31,956 nucleotides of DNA, from positions 1 to 31,956 of the forward strand of contig NZ_JBJXRK010000028.1 in the NCBI RefSeq assembly GCF_046224405.1, given 5' to 3'. The stretch is from Gudongella sp046224405 (lineage in GTDB: Bacteria > Bacillota > Clostridia > Tissierellales > Tissierellaceae). The translations under genes were made by a program, and so were the position numbers. Shown here one piece after another: positions 15,100 through 23,558 of this stretch (the stretch's first letter is position 1; every line of letters begins with the position of its first letter). Under the pieces are notes generated by a model that saw nothing but the letters and a program-made list of their open reading frames with translations, had not been told where the DNA came from and made no database searches.

Positions 15100-15945
15100 A
15101 TGATTGAAAAAAACAACAATATAATGATCGATATACAGAATGTGAGCTATGAATATAGCTCCTACATTGACGAAAGCATCCAATTGGCCGTGAAAGACTT
15201 GAGCCTCCAAATCGAGAGAGGGGAATTTTTTGTGGTTCTTGGACATAATGGATCAGGAAAATCCACCTTGGCAAAGATGATTAACGGATTGATTCTACCA
15301 TCAAAAGGTGACGTTCTGGTGAATGGGATGAACACAAGGGATGAGGATAAGATCTGGGATATCAGATCCACTGCCGGCATGGTATTTCAAAATCCTGACA
15401 ATCAGATTGTGGCGACAATCGTTGAGGAGGATGTAGCCTTTGGACCGGAAAACCTTGGAGTTCCTCCCGCTGAAATAAGAAAGCGGGTTGATGATGCCCT
15501 TGAAGTTGTTGAAATGACAGACTACAAGAGTCACGCTCCTCACCTCTTGTCAGGAGGACAAAAACAAAGGGTTGCAATAGCCGGCATACTGGCTATGGAA
15601 CCTGATTGCATTATTTTTGATGAGCCCACTGCAATGCTGGACCCTTCAGGCAGGCTTGAGGTAATGGAGACCATCAAGAAGCTTAATGAGGAAAAGAACA
15701 AAACCATCATCCTGATCACTCACTACATGGATGAGGCTGTGGAAGCCGATAGGGTAATGGTACTGAATGAAGGCGAGGCTGTAATGCTTGGAACGCCAAA
15801 GGAAATATTCAAGCAGGTAGAAAAGCTTAAGTCCTTGGGGCTTGATGTTCCACAGGTAACTGAGCTGGTGTATGAGTTGAACAAGGAAGGGTATAATATC
15901 AAGGACGATATATTATCTGTTGAGGAGCTGGTGGATACGCTATGA
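15100..15945 (+). CDS. ecfA1: ECF transporter ATPase subunit A1
   Basis: This encodes one of the two ATPases of the energy-coupling factor module that powers uptake of vitamins and metals through shared substrate-binding S components. The 281 residues have Walker A GHNGSGKST near residue 48, signature LSGGQKQRVAIAG, Walker B CIIFDEPTAMLDP with the catalytic Glu, and the H-loop ITHYMDEA. ATG at 15100 follows an AGAGG site. Its stop overlaps ecfA2 by four bases. No S component is next to it, so it probably serves scattered ones (group II ECF). Confidence 0.95.
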   Translation: MIEKNNNIMIDIQNVSYEYSSYIDESIQLAVKDLSLQIERGEFFVVLGHNGSGKSTLAKMINGLILPSKGDVLVNGMNTRDEDKIWDIRSTAGMVFQNPDNQIVATIVEEDVAFGPENLGVPPAEIRKRVDDALEVVEMTDYKSHAPHLLSGGQKQRVAIAGILAMEPDCIIFDEPTAMLDPSGRLEVMETIKKLNEEKNKTIILITHYMDEAVEADRVMVLNEGEAVMLGTPKEIFKQVEKLKSLGLDVPQVTELVYELNKEGYNIKDDILSVEELVDTL

Positions 15946-16805
15946 TCATCGAACTGAAGGATGTTGACTATATTTATAATCCGGGAACGCCATTTGAGAA
16001 GAAGGCCCTCGACAAGATAAACCTTCAGGTGGAGGAGGGTGAATTTATTGGGCTTATTGGTCACACAGGCTCCGGCAAATCAACCCTGGTTCAGCACCTT
16101 AATGGCCTTATGAAGCCTACAAAGGGGTCTATCATAATCGATGGGGAGGACCTTTCAAGCAAGGATACAAAGATGAAATCTGTAAGGCAAAAGGTGGGAC
16201 TGGTGTTTCAGTACCCTGAGCACCAGCTGTTTGAAGAGACCATCTACAAGGACATTGCTTTTGGACCGAAGAATCTTGGACTTTCCGATGAAGAGGTTGA
16301 CAAGAGAGTGAGGGATGCAATGGAGCTTGTTGGCCTGGAATTTGAAGAGCTAAAGGAAAGATCTCCTTTTGAGCTTTCAGGTGGACAGAAGAGAAGGGTT
16401 GCCATTGCAGGAGTTATTGCAATGAAGCCCAAAGTTCTAATACTTGATGAACCAACTGCAGGACTTGATCCCAAGGGAAGGGATGATATCCTTGATGAGA
16501 TAAGAAAGATTTATGACAAGGAAAATATAACCATCATTCTTGTTTCCCACAGCATGGAGGATATTGCCAGACTTGTAAACAGGATATTTGTTATGCACAA
16601 GGGCAAGGTTGCTCTTGATGGCCCAACAAGAGAGGTGTTCTCCAAAACCGATGAATTGGAGGAAATGGGCCTTGGGGTACCACAGATCACAAAGTTCATG
16701 AAGGCCTTCAAGGGAAGGGGCAACAAGGTAAAGGATGATGTCCTTACAATCGAAGAGGCCAAAGAGGAAATATTAAACTATTTAAGGAGTAAGAAGGATG
16801 CTTAA
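15942..16805 (+). CDS. ecfA2: ECF transporter ATPase subunit A2
   Basis: This encodes the second ECF ATPase, 287 residues. Walker A GHTGSGKST is near residue 40, the signature LSGGQKRRVAIAGVIA and Walker B VLILDEPTAGLDPKG follow, and the H-loop reads LVSHSMED. It overlaps ecfA1 by ATGA and ecfT by eight bases, so the three proteins are almost surely translationally coupled. It would pair with ecfA1 under EcfT in the membrane. Confidence 0.95.
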   Translation: MIIELKDVDYIYNPGTPFEKKALDKINLQVEEGEFIGLIGHTGSGKSTLVQHLNGLMKPTKGSIIIDGEDLSSKDTKMKSVRQKVGLVFQYPEHQLFEETIYKDIAFGPKNLGLSDEEVDKRVRDAMELVGLEFEELKERSPFELSGGQKRRVAIAGVIAMKPKVLILDEPTAGLDPKGRDDILDEIRKIYDKENITIILVSHSMEDIARLVNRIFVMHKGKVALDGPTREVFSKTDELEEMGLGVPQITKFMKAFKGRGNKVKDDVLTIEEAKEEILNYLRSKKDA

Positions 16806-17598
16806 AGATATTACAATCGGACAATATTTTCCAGGAACATCTATAGTTCACAAATTGGATCCTAGAGTGAAAATAATCATTGTAGCATTGTTTATTGCGT
16901 CTCTCTTCTTTGTGACAAACTTCATTCCGTATATATTCATAGTAGCCTTTATTGGAGGAGTAATATCCATCGCAAAGCTACCGGTGAAATTCATAATTAA
17001 AGGTCTGAAGCCCTTGATGTTTATTATTTTAATAACCTTTGCCATAAACCTGTTTATGACCAAGGGAGAGGTTCTGGTCGAACTGGGGCCATTGGTCATT
17101 ACTAAAGAGGGTTTGAGACAGTCGGTTTTCATGGCTCTGAGGCTTGTTTTCCTTATTACTGGAACATCTTTGCTGACATTGACCACATCACCCATAGCAT
17201 TGACTGACGGAATTGAGAGGCTCCTTTCACCCTTTAGCAGAATTGGGCTTCCTTCCCATGAGCTTGCCATGATGATGACAATAGCTCTTAGGTTTATTCC
17301 AACACTGTTGGAGGAAACAGACAAGATAATGAAGGCTCAGATGGCAAGGGGAGCAGACTTCGAATCGGGAAATATCCTCAGCAGGGCAAAGAATCTTGTT
17401 CCGCTGCTTGTTCCCCTGTTCATCAACGCTTTCAGAAGGGCAGACGAGCTGGCAACTGCAATGGAGGCTAGGTGCTACAGAGGCGGTGACGGCAGGACTA
17501 GGCTTAACGAGCTGAAGTTCGTTGGGAGGGACTATGCTGTTCTTACAGGTATGACCATCTTTTTTGCTGCGATAATATCTACACGGTATATATGGTGA
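16798..17598 (+). CDS. ecfT: ECF transporter transmembrane subunit T
   Basis: This encodes the EcfT membrane scaffold that couples the ATPase pair to S components. The 266 residues have about five or six hydrophobic segments and the two cytoplasmic coupling motifs of the family, here MARG (within KAQMARGADFES) and EARCYRGG. An AAGGAG site lies inside ecfA2. The order ecfA1-ecfA2-ecfT-truA-rplM-rpsI after the alpha operon is standard in Bacillota. Confidence 0.95.
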   Translation: MLKDITIGQYFPGTSIVHKLDPRVKIIIVALFIASLFFVTNFIPYIFIVAFIGGVISIAKLPVKFIIKGLKPLMFIILITFAINLFMTKGEVLVELGPLVITKEGLRQSVFMALRLVFLITGTSLLTLTTSPIALTDGIERLLSPFSRIGLPSHELAMMMTIALRFIPTLLEETDKIMKAQMARGADFESGNILSRAKNLVPLLVPLFINAFRRADELATAMEARCYRGGDGRTRLNELKFVGRDYAVLTGMTIFFAAIISTRYIW

Positions 17599-17602
17599 TA
17601 GT

Positions 17603-18340
17603 ATGAGAAACATCAAGCTTGTAATAGAATACGATGGTACAAACTACTGGGGATGGCAGACTCAGGAAGATTTCCCGTCAATCCAGGAGGAGATTGAGAA
17701 GGCTCTTTACAAGGTGACTGGTGAGAGGACCGTGCTTTATGGATCAGGAAGGACAGATGCCAAGGTCCATGCCCTTGGGCATGTTGCCAATTTCAGGACG
17801 GAATCCCCCATACCTGGAGAGCGCTTCAAGTATGCATTGAACATTGAACTACCTGACGACATCAAGATCATTAGGTCGCAGGAAGTGCCAATGGATTTTC
17901 ATGCAAGGTTCAGTGCAACACACAAGAGATATGTCTACAGGATCTACAATGGAGAGCCTGAAAGGCCACTCCTTAGAAACTACACCTGCCATGTCAAGTA
18001 TCCCCTTGATGTTGAATTGATGAAGGATGCTGCAAAATACTTTGTTGGTACCCATGACTTCAAGTCATTCAGGGGAAGGAGAACCTCCATAAAATCATCG
18101 GTAAGAACCATTTATTCAATCGAAATAGAGAGAAATGATGAGATAATTGAAATAGCATTGGAGGGAAACAGCTTCCTTCGAAATATGGTCAGGATAATTG
18201 CTGGCACTCTTATTGAGGTGGGAGCTGGCCAAAGGGCTAAGGAGGAGATCCCCGAAATGATTCAGGATAGGGATAGGCGGTCCGCTGGAAGAACCGCACC
18301 AGCCCAGGGACTATTTTTGGAAAAAGTATACTACAGGTAA
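17603..18340 (+). CDS. truA: tRNA pseudouridine synthase A
   Basis: This encodes TruA, which makes pseudouridine at positions 38-40 of the tRNA anticodon arm. The 245 residues have the catalytic aspartate in the GSGRTDAKVHALGHVANF motif near residue 52, and the C-terminal core GNSFLRNMVRIIAGTLIEVG. It starts four bases after ecfT with a weak ribosome binding site, suggesting coupling to ecfT translation. The rplM promoter begins 9 bases after its stop codon. Confidence 0.97.
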   Translation: MRNIKLVIEYDGTNYWGWQTQEDFPSIQEEIEKALYKVTGERTVLYGSGRTDAKVHALGHVANFRTESPIPGERFKYALNIELPDDIKIIRSQEVPMDFHARFSATHKRYVYRIYNGEPERPLLRNYTCHVKYPLDVELMKDAAKYFVGTHDFKSFRGRRTSIKSSVRTIYSIEIERNDEIIEIALEGNSFLRNMVRIIAGTLIEVGAGQRAKEEIPEMIQDRDRRSAGRTAPAQGLFLEKVYYR

Positions 18341-18348
18341 AATCTGTC

Positions 18349-18377
18349 TTGACATTGATTGTTACTTGTATTAGAAT
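18349..18377 (+). promoter_or_regulatory. Strong sigma-A-type promoter for rplM-rpsI
   Basis: TTGACA (18349-18354, perfect) is followed after 17 bp by TAGAAT (18372-18377, one mismatch to TATAAT). Transcription should start near 18384, giving a leader of about 74 bases before rplM. This is the best promoter by eye in the + strand half of the window. Confidence 0.8.
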
Positions 18378-18385
18378 ATATAAGA

Positions 18386-18423
18386 GTGTTTAAAAAGAAG
18401 CCCGGAAACTTTTTAGTAGACAC
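18386..18423 (+). ncRNA. Candidate L13 ribosomal leader RNA
   Basis: Just after the predicted transcription start, GTGT (18386-18389) pairs with ACAC (18420-18423) and TAAAAAG (18391-18397) pairs with CTTTTTA (18409-18415) around an 11-base loop AAGCCCGGAAA. Low-GC Gram-positive bacteria are known to carry an L13-binding leader upstream of rplM, and the location and two-part stem fit. A covariance model match was not run, so identity is inferred from place and shape. Confidence 0.55.
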
Positions 18424-18457
18424 CTTAAAACGAATGTTGTTGTAAGGAGGGAAATAG

Positions 18458-18886
18458 ATGAAAAGCTATATGGCAAAAGCCAATGAAGTTGAAAGAAAAT
18501 GGTATATAATAGACGCAGAAGATAAAGTATTGGGAAGATTGGCCACAGAGATTGCAACTATCCTGAGAGGTAAAAACAAGCCCATCTACACACCACATGT
18601 TGATACAGGTGATTTTGTTATAGTTATAAACGCTGACAAGGTCAAACTTACTGGAAAGAAACTGGAGCAGAAGAACTACACTTACCATACAGGTTATCCA
18701 GGAGGCTTGAGACAGGTATCATACGGAAAGCTGATGGAGAAGAATCCCGAGAAGATAATCGAGCTGGCTGTTAAAGGAATGCTGCCAAAGAATAGTCTGG
18801 GAAGACAAATGTACAGGAAACTTAAGGTTTACAGAGGTACAGAGCACGGACACGAGGCACAGAAGCCAGAAGTTTACGAATTTTAA
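18458..18886 (+). CDS. rplM: 50S ribosomal protein L13
   Basis: This encodes L13, an early 50S assembly protein. The 142 residues include RKWYIIDAEDKVLGRLATEIA near the start, GDFVIVINADKVKLTGKK and PKNSLGRQMYRKLKVYRG, all typical. An AAGGAGGG site precedes the ATG. It has its own strong promoter and a hairpin leader, so L13 may limit its own synthesis. It is followed by rpsI, its constant partner. Confidence 0.98.
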   Translation: MKSYMAKANEVERKWYIIDAEDKVLGRLATEIATILRGKNKPIYTPHVDTGDFVIVINADKVKLTGKKLEQKNYTYHTGYPGGLRQVSYGKLMEKNPEKIIELAVKGMLPKNSLGRQMYRKLKVYRGTEHGHEAQKPEVYEF

Positions 18887-18911
18887 TTAATTGATGAAGG
18901 GAGGACTGTAA

Positions 18912-19304
18912 ATGGCTGCAACACAATTTTTAGGAACAGGAAGAAGAAAGACATCCGTTGCAAGGGTAAGACTTGTACCAGGTAACGGTAATATCACAAT
19001 CAACAAGAGAGATATCGAGGACTTTTTCAACTACGAGACATTGAGAGTAATTGCAAAAGAGCCTTTGACTATAACTGAAACAGCAGACAAGTATGACGTA
19101 TTTGTAAATGTTCACGGCGGTGGTTTCACAGGACAAGCCGGAGCTATCAGACACGGTATTGCCAGAGCTCTACTTGAAGCAGACGGAGAGTTAAGACCAA
19201 TACTTAAGAAGGCAGGACATCTTACTAGAGATTCAAGGATGGTAGAAAGAAAGAAATACGGTCTAAAGAAGGCAAGAAGAAGTCCACAGTTCAGCAAGAG
19301 ATAA
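18912..19304 (+). CDS. rpsI: 30S ribosomal protein S9
   Basis: This encodes S9, whose C-terminal tail reaches the P-site tRNA. The 130 residues match the family and include FLGTGRRKTSVARVRLVPGN near the start and end with the conserved KKARRSPQFSKR. An AAGGGAGG site precedes the ATG. An intrinsic terminator closes the operon directly after it. Confidence 0.98.
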   Translation: MAATQFLGTGRRKTSVARVRLVPGNGNITINKRDIEDFFNYETLRVIAKEPLTITETADKYDVFVNVHGGGFTGQAGAIRHGIARALLEADGELRPILKKAGHLTRDSRMVERKKYGLKKARRSPQFSKR

Positions 19305-19308
19305 TACA

Positions 19309-19334
19309 AAAAGCACCCATGGGTGCTTTTTTTT
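19309..19334. terminator. Intrinsic terminator after rpsI, probably bidirectional
   Basis: GCACCC (19313-19318) and GGGTGC (19321-19326) form a palindromic stem extended by AAAA/TTTT, followed by a run of eight T bases (19327-19334). The A tract before the stem gives a T run on the opposite strand as well, so it may also end transcripts of the convergent reductase gene. Confidence 0.9.
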
Positions 19335-19359
19335 ATGATTATTTGACTGTTGACAAAGG

Positions 19360-19421
19360 TTATCCCCTATGGGCTGTGGATAATGTGGATAAAGTGGATA
19401 ACTCCTCGAACATGTGTATCA
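19360..19421 (+). repeat. Tandem DnaA-box cluster
   Basis: Three nine-base units follow each other with no gap: TGTGGATAA at 19375-19383, TGTGGATAA at 19384-19392 and AGTGGATAA at 19393-19401. The first two match the DnaA box consensus (TTATNCACA on the other strand) exactly and the third has one mismatch. A weaker opposite-strand site TTATCCCCT (19360-19368, 7 of 9) and a same-strand TGTGTATCA (19413-19421, one mismatch) flank them. It lies in the gap between convergent genes. Confidence 0.6.
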
Positions 19422-19429
19422 TAAGCTGT

Positions 19430-20559
19430 TTATCGGCTATATAGGTCGTCTCTGGCATCCTTTAGATATTGGATAATTGTGAGATTCTGTGGACACTTTT
19501 CCTCACACAGTCCACACTCCACACACCTGGAGCTGTCCTCCTCCTTCTGAATCAGGTTGGAATATGATCTTGATGACTCATCAAATGAACCATATACATG
19601 GGCATTGTTGTAAAGCTGAAAAACTTCAGGAATTGCAACATTCTGTGGACATGGTATGCAATATTTGCAGCCTGTACAGTCCACCTTTGTCCTGCTGCGG
19701 TATATCTGAGCTGCCTTCTTGACAATTTCCATATCCTCCGGGGACAGGGTGTCAATATCTGAACTGATTTCAATGTTTTCTTCAAGCTGTTTCATTGTGG
19801 ACATGCCACTTAGTACAACTGAGACACCGGGAAGACTGTGAAGCCACTTCAGAGCCCACTTGACAGGCGTACGGAAGGTTTGCGACCTGTTCCATACCTG
19901 GGCACATCTTCAGGGGATTGTGCCAGCTTGCCTCCCTTGAGGGGCTCCATTACAACAACGTCAATACCTTTGTTTCTAGCATATTCCAGCCCGGAAAGTC
20001 CAGCCTGATAATCGGTATCCATATAGTTTAACTGAATCTGGCAGAATTCCCAATCATAATGGTCTATTATCTCCTTGAATACAGGCAGTTCATCATGAAA
20101 GGAAAAGCCGATGTGTCTAATTTTCCCTTCATCCTTTGCCTTTTGTACGAATTTTTCAAATTCAAGAGATTTTATTTTTTCGAAAGATTTCTTGTTTAGG
20201 GCATGGAAAAGGTAAAAATCCACATAGTTTGTCTTTAAATTAACCAACTGTTCATCCAGATACTTCATAAAATCTTCATGATTTTCCACAAGCCATACTG
20301 GAGATTTTGTTGCAAGATGGTATGACTCCCTATGGATCCCTTCCAGGGCATTGCCCAGAAAAGCCTCAGATTCCCCGCCATGATAAGGATATGCTGTGTC
20401 GAAATAATTAATGCCTTTCCCTAAAGCAAATTTCACCATTGCAGTGGACCTTTCCACATCGATTTTCGAATTGTCGTTTTCCAAAACGGGAAAACGCATG
20501 CAGCCCAGCCCTAATAGTGAAACTTTTAACTTGTTGACAGAAAATTCACGGTATTGCAT
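19430..20559 (-). pseudogene. Aldo/keto reductase with ferredoxin domain, frameshifted
   Basis: Two adjacent frames together make one COG1453-type aldo/keto reductase of about 376 residues. The N-terminal part (from ATG at 20559) has the barrel with the catalytic set Asp and Tyr in NYFDTAYPYHGG, Lys in HLATKSPVW and His in DFYLFHALN. The C-terminal part has two cysteine clusters, CTGCKYCIPCP and CVECGLCEEKCP, for [4Fe-4S] centres. The frames join at about 19897-19899, where AGGTATGG on the coding strand seems to lack one G; after the shift the protein resumes as VWNRSQTFRTPVKWALKWLH. It may be a real inactivation or a sequencing error. The substrate is unknown. Confidence 0.85.
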
Positions 20560-20591
20560 AAAAAATCCCCCTTATGTATAATTGAAGTATA

Positions 20592-20664
20592 CTACTGAAA
20601 TACCATTTAGTAGGTAAATTTCATGTAATCCTGGGTAGTTTAACTACCACCCAATGGGGTAGTT
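20592..20664. promoter_or_regulatory. Inverted-repeat-rich control region between the reductase and gcvT
   Basis: The 157-base divergent gap holds GGTAGTT at 20634-20640, its inverse AACTACC at 20642-20648 and GGTAGTT again at 20658-20664. An imperfect hairpin CTACTGAAAT/ATTTAGTAG lies at 20592-20613 and shares the core AGTAG. These look like operator sites or alternative RNA hairpins. No convincing promoter pair and no glycine riboswitch could be recognised here. Confidence 0.4.
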
Positions 20665-20716
20665 ATAGGATAGTATATGGAAATTATACCACAAAATATC
20701 AGGAAGGAGTGATTGA

Positions 20717-21811
20717 ATGGACGCAAAAAAGACACCCTTGTATGACGAGCATGTCAAGCTGGGGGGAAATGTTGTCGACTATGCAGGCTGGTATCTTCCA
20801 GTGCAGTATGAAGGACTTGTACCTGAGCATGAGGCAGTAAGAAATGCAGTAGGGCTTTTTGATGTATCACACATGGGAGAGATAACTGTAAAGGGGAAGG
20901 ACGCCCTTGCCTATGTCAATTATCTTATGACCAATGATATAAGCACCATAGTTGACAATCAGGTTATTTATACATTCATGTGCCATCCAACAGGAGGGGT
21001 CGTGGATGATTTGCTTGTGTACAGATATGATGGGGAGTTCTTCTATCTGGTGGTCAATGCGGCAAATATTGAAAAGGACCACAAGTGGATTCTTGACAAC
21101 AAGGGTGATTTCGACGTTGAAATCGAAAACATATCAGACTCAGTAGGTGAGGTTGCAATTCAGGGGCCAATGGCAGAAAAGGTACTTCAGAAGCTTACTG
21201 ACTATGACCTTTCACAGATCAAGTTTTTCCACCTTAAGAGAGATGTAGAGATTGCAGGAGTAAATTGCATGGTTTCAAGAACTGGCTACACCGGAGAGGA
21301 CGGATTTGAGGTGTATTCCGACAATGAAGGCATCGTGAAGGTATGGAATGCAATTCTTGAGGCTGGACAGGATGAGGGTATTAAACCTACTGGACTAGGC
21401 TGTAGAGACACATTGAGATTTGAGGCAGCACTTCCACTTTATGGACATGAGATGGATGATGAAATCACTCCTCTTGAAGCTGGGTTCAAATATTTTGTAA
21501 AGCTTGACAAGGAATCAGACTTCATTGGCAAGGAAGCCCTAAATAAGATGTGGAGCGAAGGTCTTGAGAGAAAGCTTGCAGGAATAGAGCTTCTTGACAG
21601 GGGTATTGCAAGAGAAGGATACGAGGTCTACAAGGATGGGGAGAAGATTGGTCATATTACAACAGGCTATAAGAGCCCAACCCTTGGCAAGGTAATCGGT
21701 AATGCACTTATCAAGACAGAATTCACTGAGCTTGGAACAGAGGTGGATGTCAAGATCAGAAACAAATTTGCAAAGGCTAAGGTTATAAGCAAGAAATTTC
21801 TTAAAAAATAA
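20717..21811 (+). CDS. gcvT: Glycine cleavage system T protein (aminomethyltransferase)
   Basis: This encodes the T protein, which moves the methylene group from the aminomethyl-lipoyl H protein to tetrahydrofolate and releases ammonia. The 364 residues are normal. TPLYDEHVKLGGNVVDYAGW, VGLFDVSHMGEI near residue 45 and SRTGYTGEDGFEVY near residue 190 are family signatures. An AGGAGTG-type site precedes the ATG. It is first of a compact five-gene operon holding all four parts of the glycine cleavage complex. Confidence 0.97.
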   Translation: MDAKKTPLYDEHVKLGGNVVDYAGWYLPVQYEGLVPEHEAVRNAVGLFDVSHMGEITVKGKDALAYVNYLMTNDISTIVDNQVIYTFMCHPTGGVVDDLLVYRYDGEFFYLVVNAANIEKDHKWILDNKGDFDVEIENISDSVGEVAIQGPMAEKVLQKLTDYDLSQIKFFHLKRDVEIAGVNCMVSRTGYTGEDGFEVYSDNEGIVKVWNAILEAGQDEGIKPTGLGCRDTLRFEAALPLYGHEMDDEITPLEAGFKYFVKLDKESDFIGKEALNKMWSEGLERKLAGIELLDRGIAREGYEVYKDGEKIGHITTGYKSPTLGKVIGNALIKTEFTELGTEVDVKIRNKFAKAKVISKKFLKK

Positions 21812-21829
21812 ATTCTAGGGGGTAATCAA

Positions 21830-22213
21830 ATGAAAGTAGCAAAAGGATTATTTTACACAAAGGATCATGAGTGGGTTAAGGTAGAGGGAGACGAGGCGTT
21901 TATCGGTATATCCGATTATGCACAGCATCATCTTGGAGACATAGTATATGTTGAGCTACCTGATGTGGATGACGAATTTGAAAAGGGCGAAGATTTCGCT
22001 GCAGTTGAATCAGTTAAGGCTGCCTCTGATGTATTCATGCCTGTAGGTGGAAAGGTAGTTGCAATCAATGAGGAGCTTATGGATGATCCAGCATTACTTA
22101 ACCAGGATGCATTTGAAAACTGGTTGATAAAAGTTGAACTGGCTGACAAATCTGAAGTAGAAGAACTAATGAATGATGAGGACTACGAAAAGTTTTTAGC
22201 TGAGGAGGAATAA
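21830..22213 (+). CDS. gcvH: Glycine cleavage system H protein
   Basis: This encodes the lipoyl carrier that shuttles the aminomethyl group between the P, T and L proteins. The 127 residues have the usual core (YTKDHEWVKVEG near the start, DIVYVELPDV) and the lipoylated lysine in AAVESVKAASDVFMP near residue 63. It sits 18 bases after gcvT with a GGGGG-type ribosome binding site, and its end carries the binding site for gcvPA. Lipoate ligase is not in the window. Confidence 0.97.
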   Translation: MKVAKGLFYTKDHEWVKVEGDEAFIGISDYAQHHLGDIVYVELPDVDDEFEKGEDFAAVESVKAASDVFMPVGGKVVAINEELMDDPALLNQDAFENWLIKVELADKSEVEELMNDEDYEKFLAEEE

Positions 22214-22214
22214 G

Positions 22215-23558
22215 ATGCATCCATATATCGCTAATACACCTGAAGATATCCAGGAAATGCTCAAAGCCATTGGTCTGGAGAATGTAGACCAGTTGTTTGA
22301 CGACATTCCAAAGGATATCAAGCTTTCTAGAGAGCTTGATCTACCTAAGTCAAAAAGTGAGCTTGAGGTAAGTTCATATCTGAAGAAACTAGCAGATAAG
22401 AACTGTTCCATCAGTGAGCTTACAAGCTTTTTGGGAGCAGGTGCGTACGATCACTATATACCATCAATAGTAAATCACGTAATATCAAGAAGTGAGTTCT
22501 ACACTTCATATACGCCTTACCAGCCTGAAATAAGCCAGGGAACATTGCAGTACATTTTCGAATTCCAGACCCTGATAGCAAACCTTACAGGTATGGATCT
22601 AGCAAATGCTTCCCTTTATGATGGTGGTACGGCAGTTGTGGAGGCAGCCCTTATGGCAGCTGCATATTCAAAAAAAGATGAGATTATCATATCTAAATCA
22701 GTCAAGCCTGATGCCAGAAAGATTCTTCACACATATGCACACGTTCAAGACCTTAAGGTCATTGAAGTTGACGTGAAGGATGGAGTTACTGACATGGAGG
22801 CTCTTGATGGTCTTGTAAATGACAATACTGCTGCAGTTATTGTTCAAAGCCCTAACTTCTTCGGAATAATCGAAGACCTTGAGGCTATTGGCAAGGTTGC
22901 ACACAAAGGCAAGAAAACAACATTTATAGCGTCTGTTGATCCAATTTCACTGGGCATCCTTAAAAAGCCTGGAGATATGGATGTTGATGTAGTTGTTGGA
23001 GAAGGTCAGTCACTTGGTATACCAGTTAGCTTTGGAGGACCTTACCTTGGATTCATGGCAGTCAAAAAGGATTATGTCAGAAAGATACCTGGAAGAATAG
23101 TAGGACAGACTGAGGATCTAGATGGCAAGAGATCGTTTGTATTGACTCTTACAGCCAGAGAGCAGCACATAAGAAGGGAGAAGGCAACTTCAAACATCTG
23201 CTCCAACCAGGGACTTAATTCATTGGCAGCTACTGTCTATATGGTCACAATGGGCAAGGAAGGCCTTAGAGAGGTTGCTCTCCAATCAACAAAAAAAGCT
23301 CACTATGCTTATGAACAGCTTACAAAATCAGGTAAGTTCAAGCCAATGTTTGACAAGCCATTCTTCAAGGAGTTTGCATTGACTTCTGACATTGCACCTG
23401 AAAAGATAAATGAAGCTCTTAGAAAAGAGAATATCATCGGAGGCTATGACCTAGGAAAAGAATATCCCCAATTTGAGAATGGCATCCTTTATGCAGTGAC
23501 AGAGAAGAGGACGAAAGATGAAATTGATAAACTGACCAGCGTAATGGAGGGGATATAA
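22215..23558 (+). CDS. gcvPA: Glycine dehydrogenase (decarboxylating) subunit 1
   Basis: This encodes the N-terminal half of the two-subunit P protein, the PLP enzyme that decarboxylates glycine. The 447 residues begin HPYIANTPEDIQEML and contain FLGAGAYDHYIPSIVNHV near residue 75 and TPYQPEISQGTLQYIFEFQ, both typical. In two-subunit systems this half lacks the PLP lysine. The ribosome binding site lies in the end of gcvH, and the gene overlaps gcvPB by one base (TAATG). Confidence 0.97.
   Translation: MHPYIANTPEDIQEMLKAIGLENVDQLFDDIPKDIKLSRELDLPKSKSELEVSSYLKKLADKNCSISELTSFLGAGAYDHYIPSIVNHVISRSEFYTSYTPYQPEISQGTLQYIFEFQTLIANLTGMDLANASLYDGGTAVVEAALMAAAYSKKDEIIISKSVKPDARKILHTYAHVQDLKVIEVDVKDGVTDMEALDGLVNDNTAAVIVQSPNFFGIIEDLEAIGKVAHKGKKTTFIASVDPISLGILKKPGDMDVDVVVGEGQSLGIPVSFGGPYLGFMAVKKDYVRKIPGRIVGQTEDLDGKRSFVLTLTAREQHIRREKATSNICSNQGLNSLAATVYMVTMGKEGLREVALQSTKKAHYAYEQLTKSGKFKPMFDKPFFKEFALTSDIAPEKINEALRKENIIGGYDLGKEYPQFENGILYAVTEKRTKDEIDKLTSVMEGI

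Noticed and set aside
16848..17324. 158-codon antisense frame within ecfT
   Set aside because: Shadow of the membrane-protein coding sequence on the other strand, with no start signals.
20560..20716. Possible glycine riboswitch before gcvT
   Set aside because: The gap is too short for a tandem aptamer and the conserved aptamer segments are not visible.
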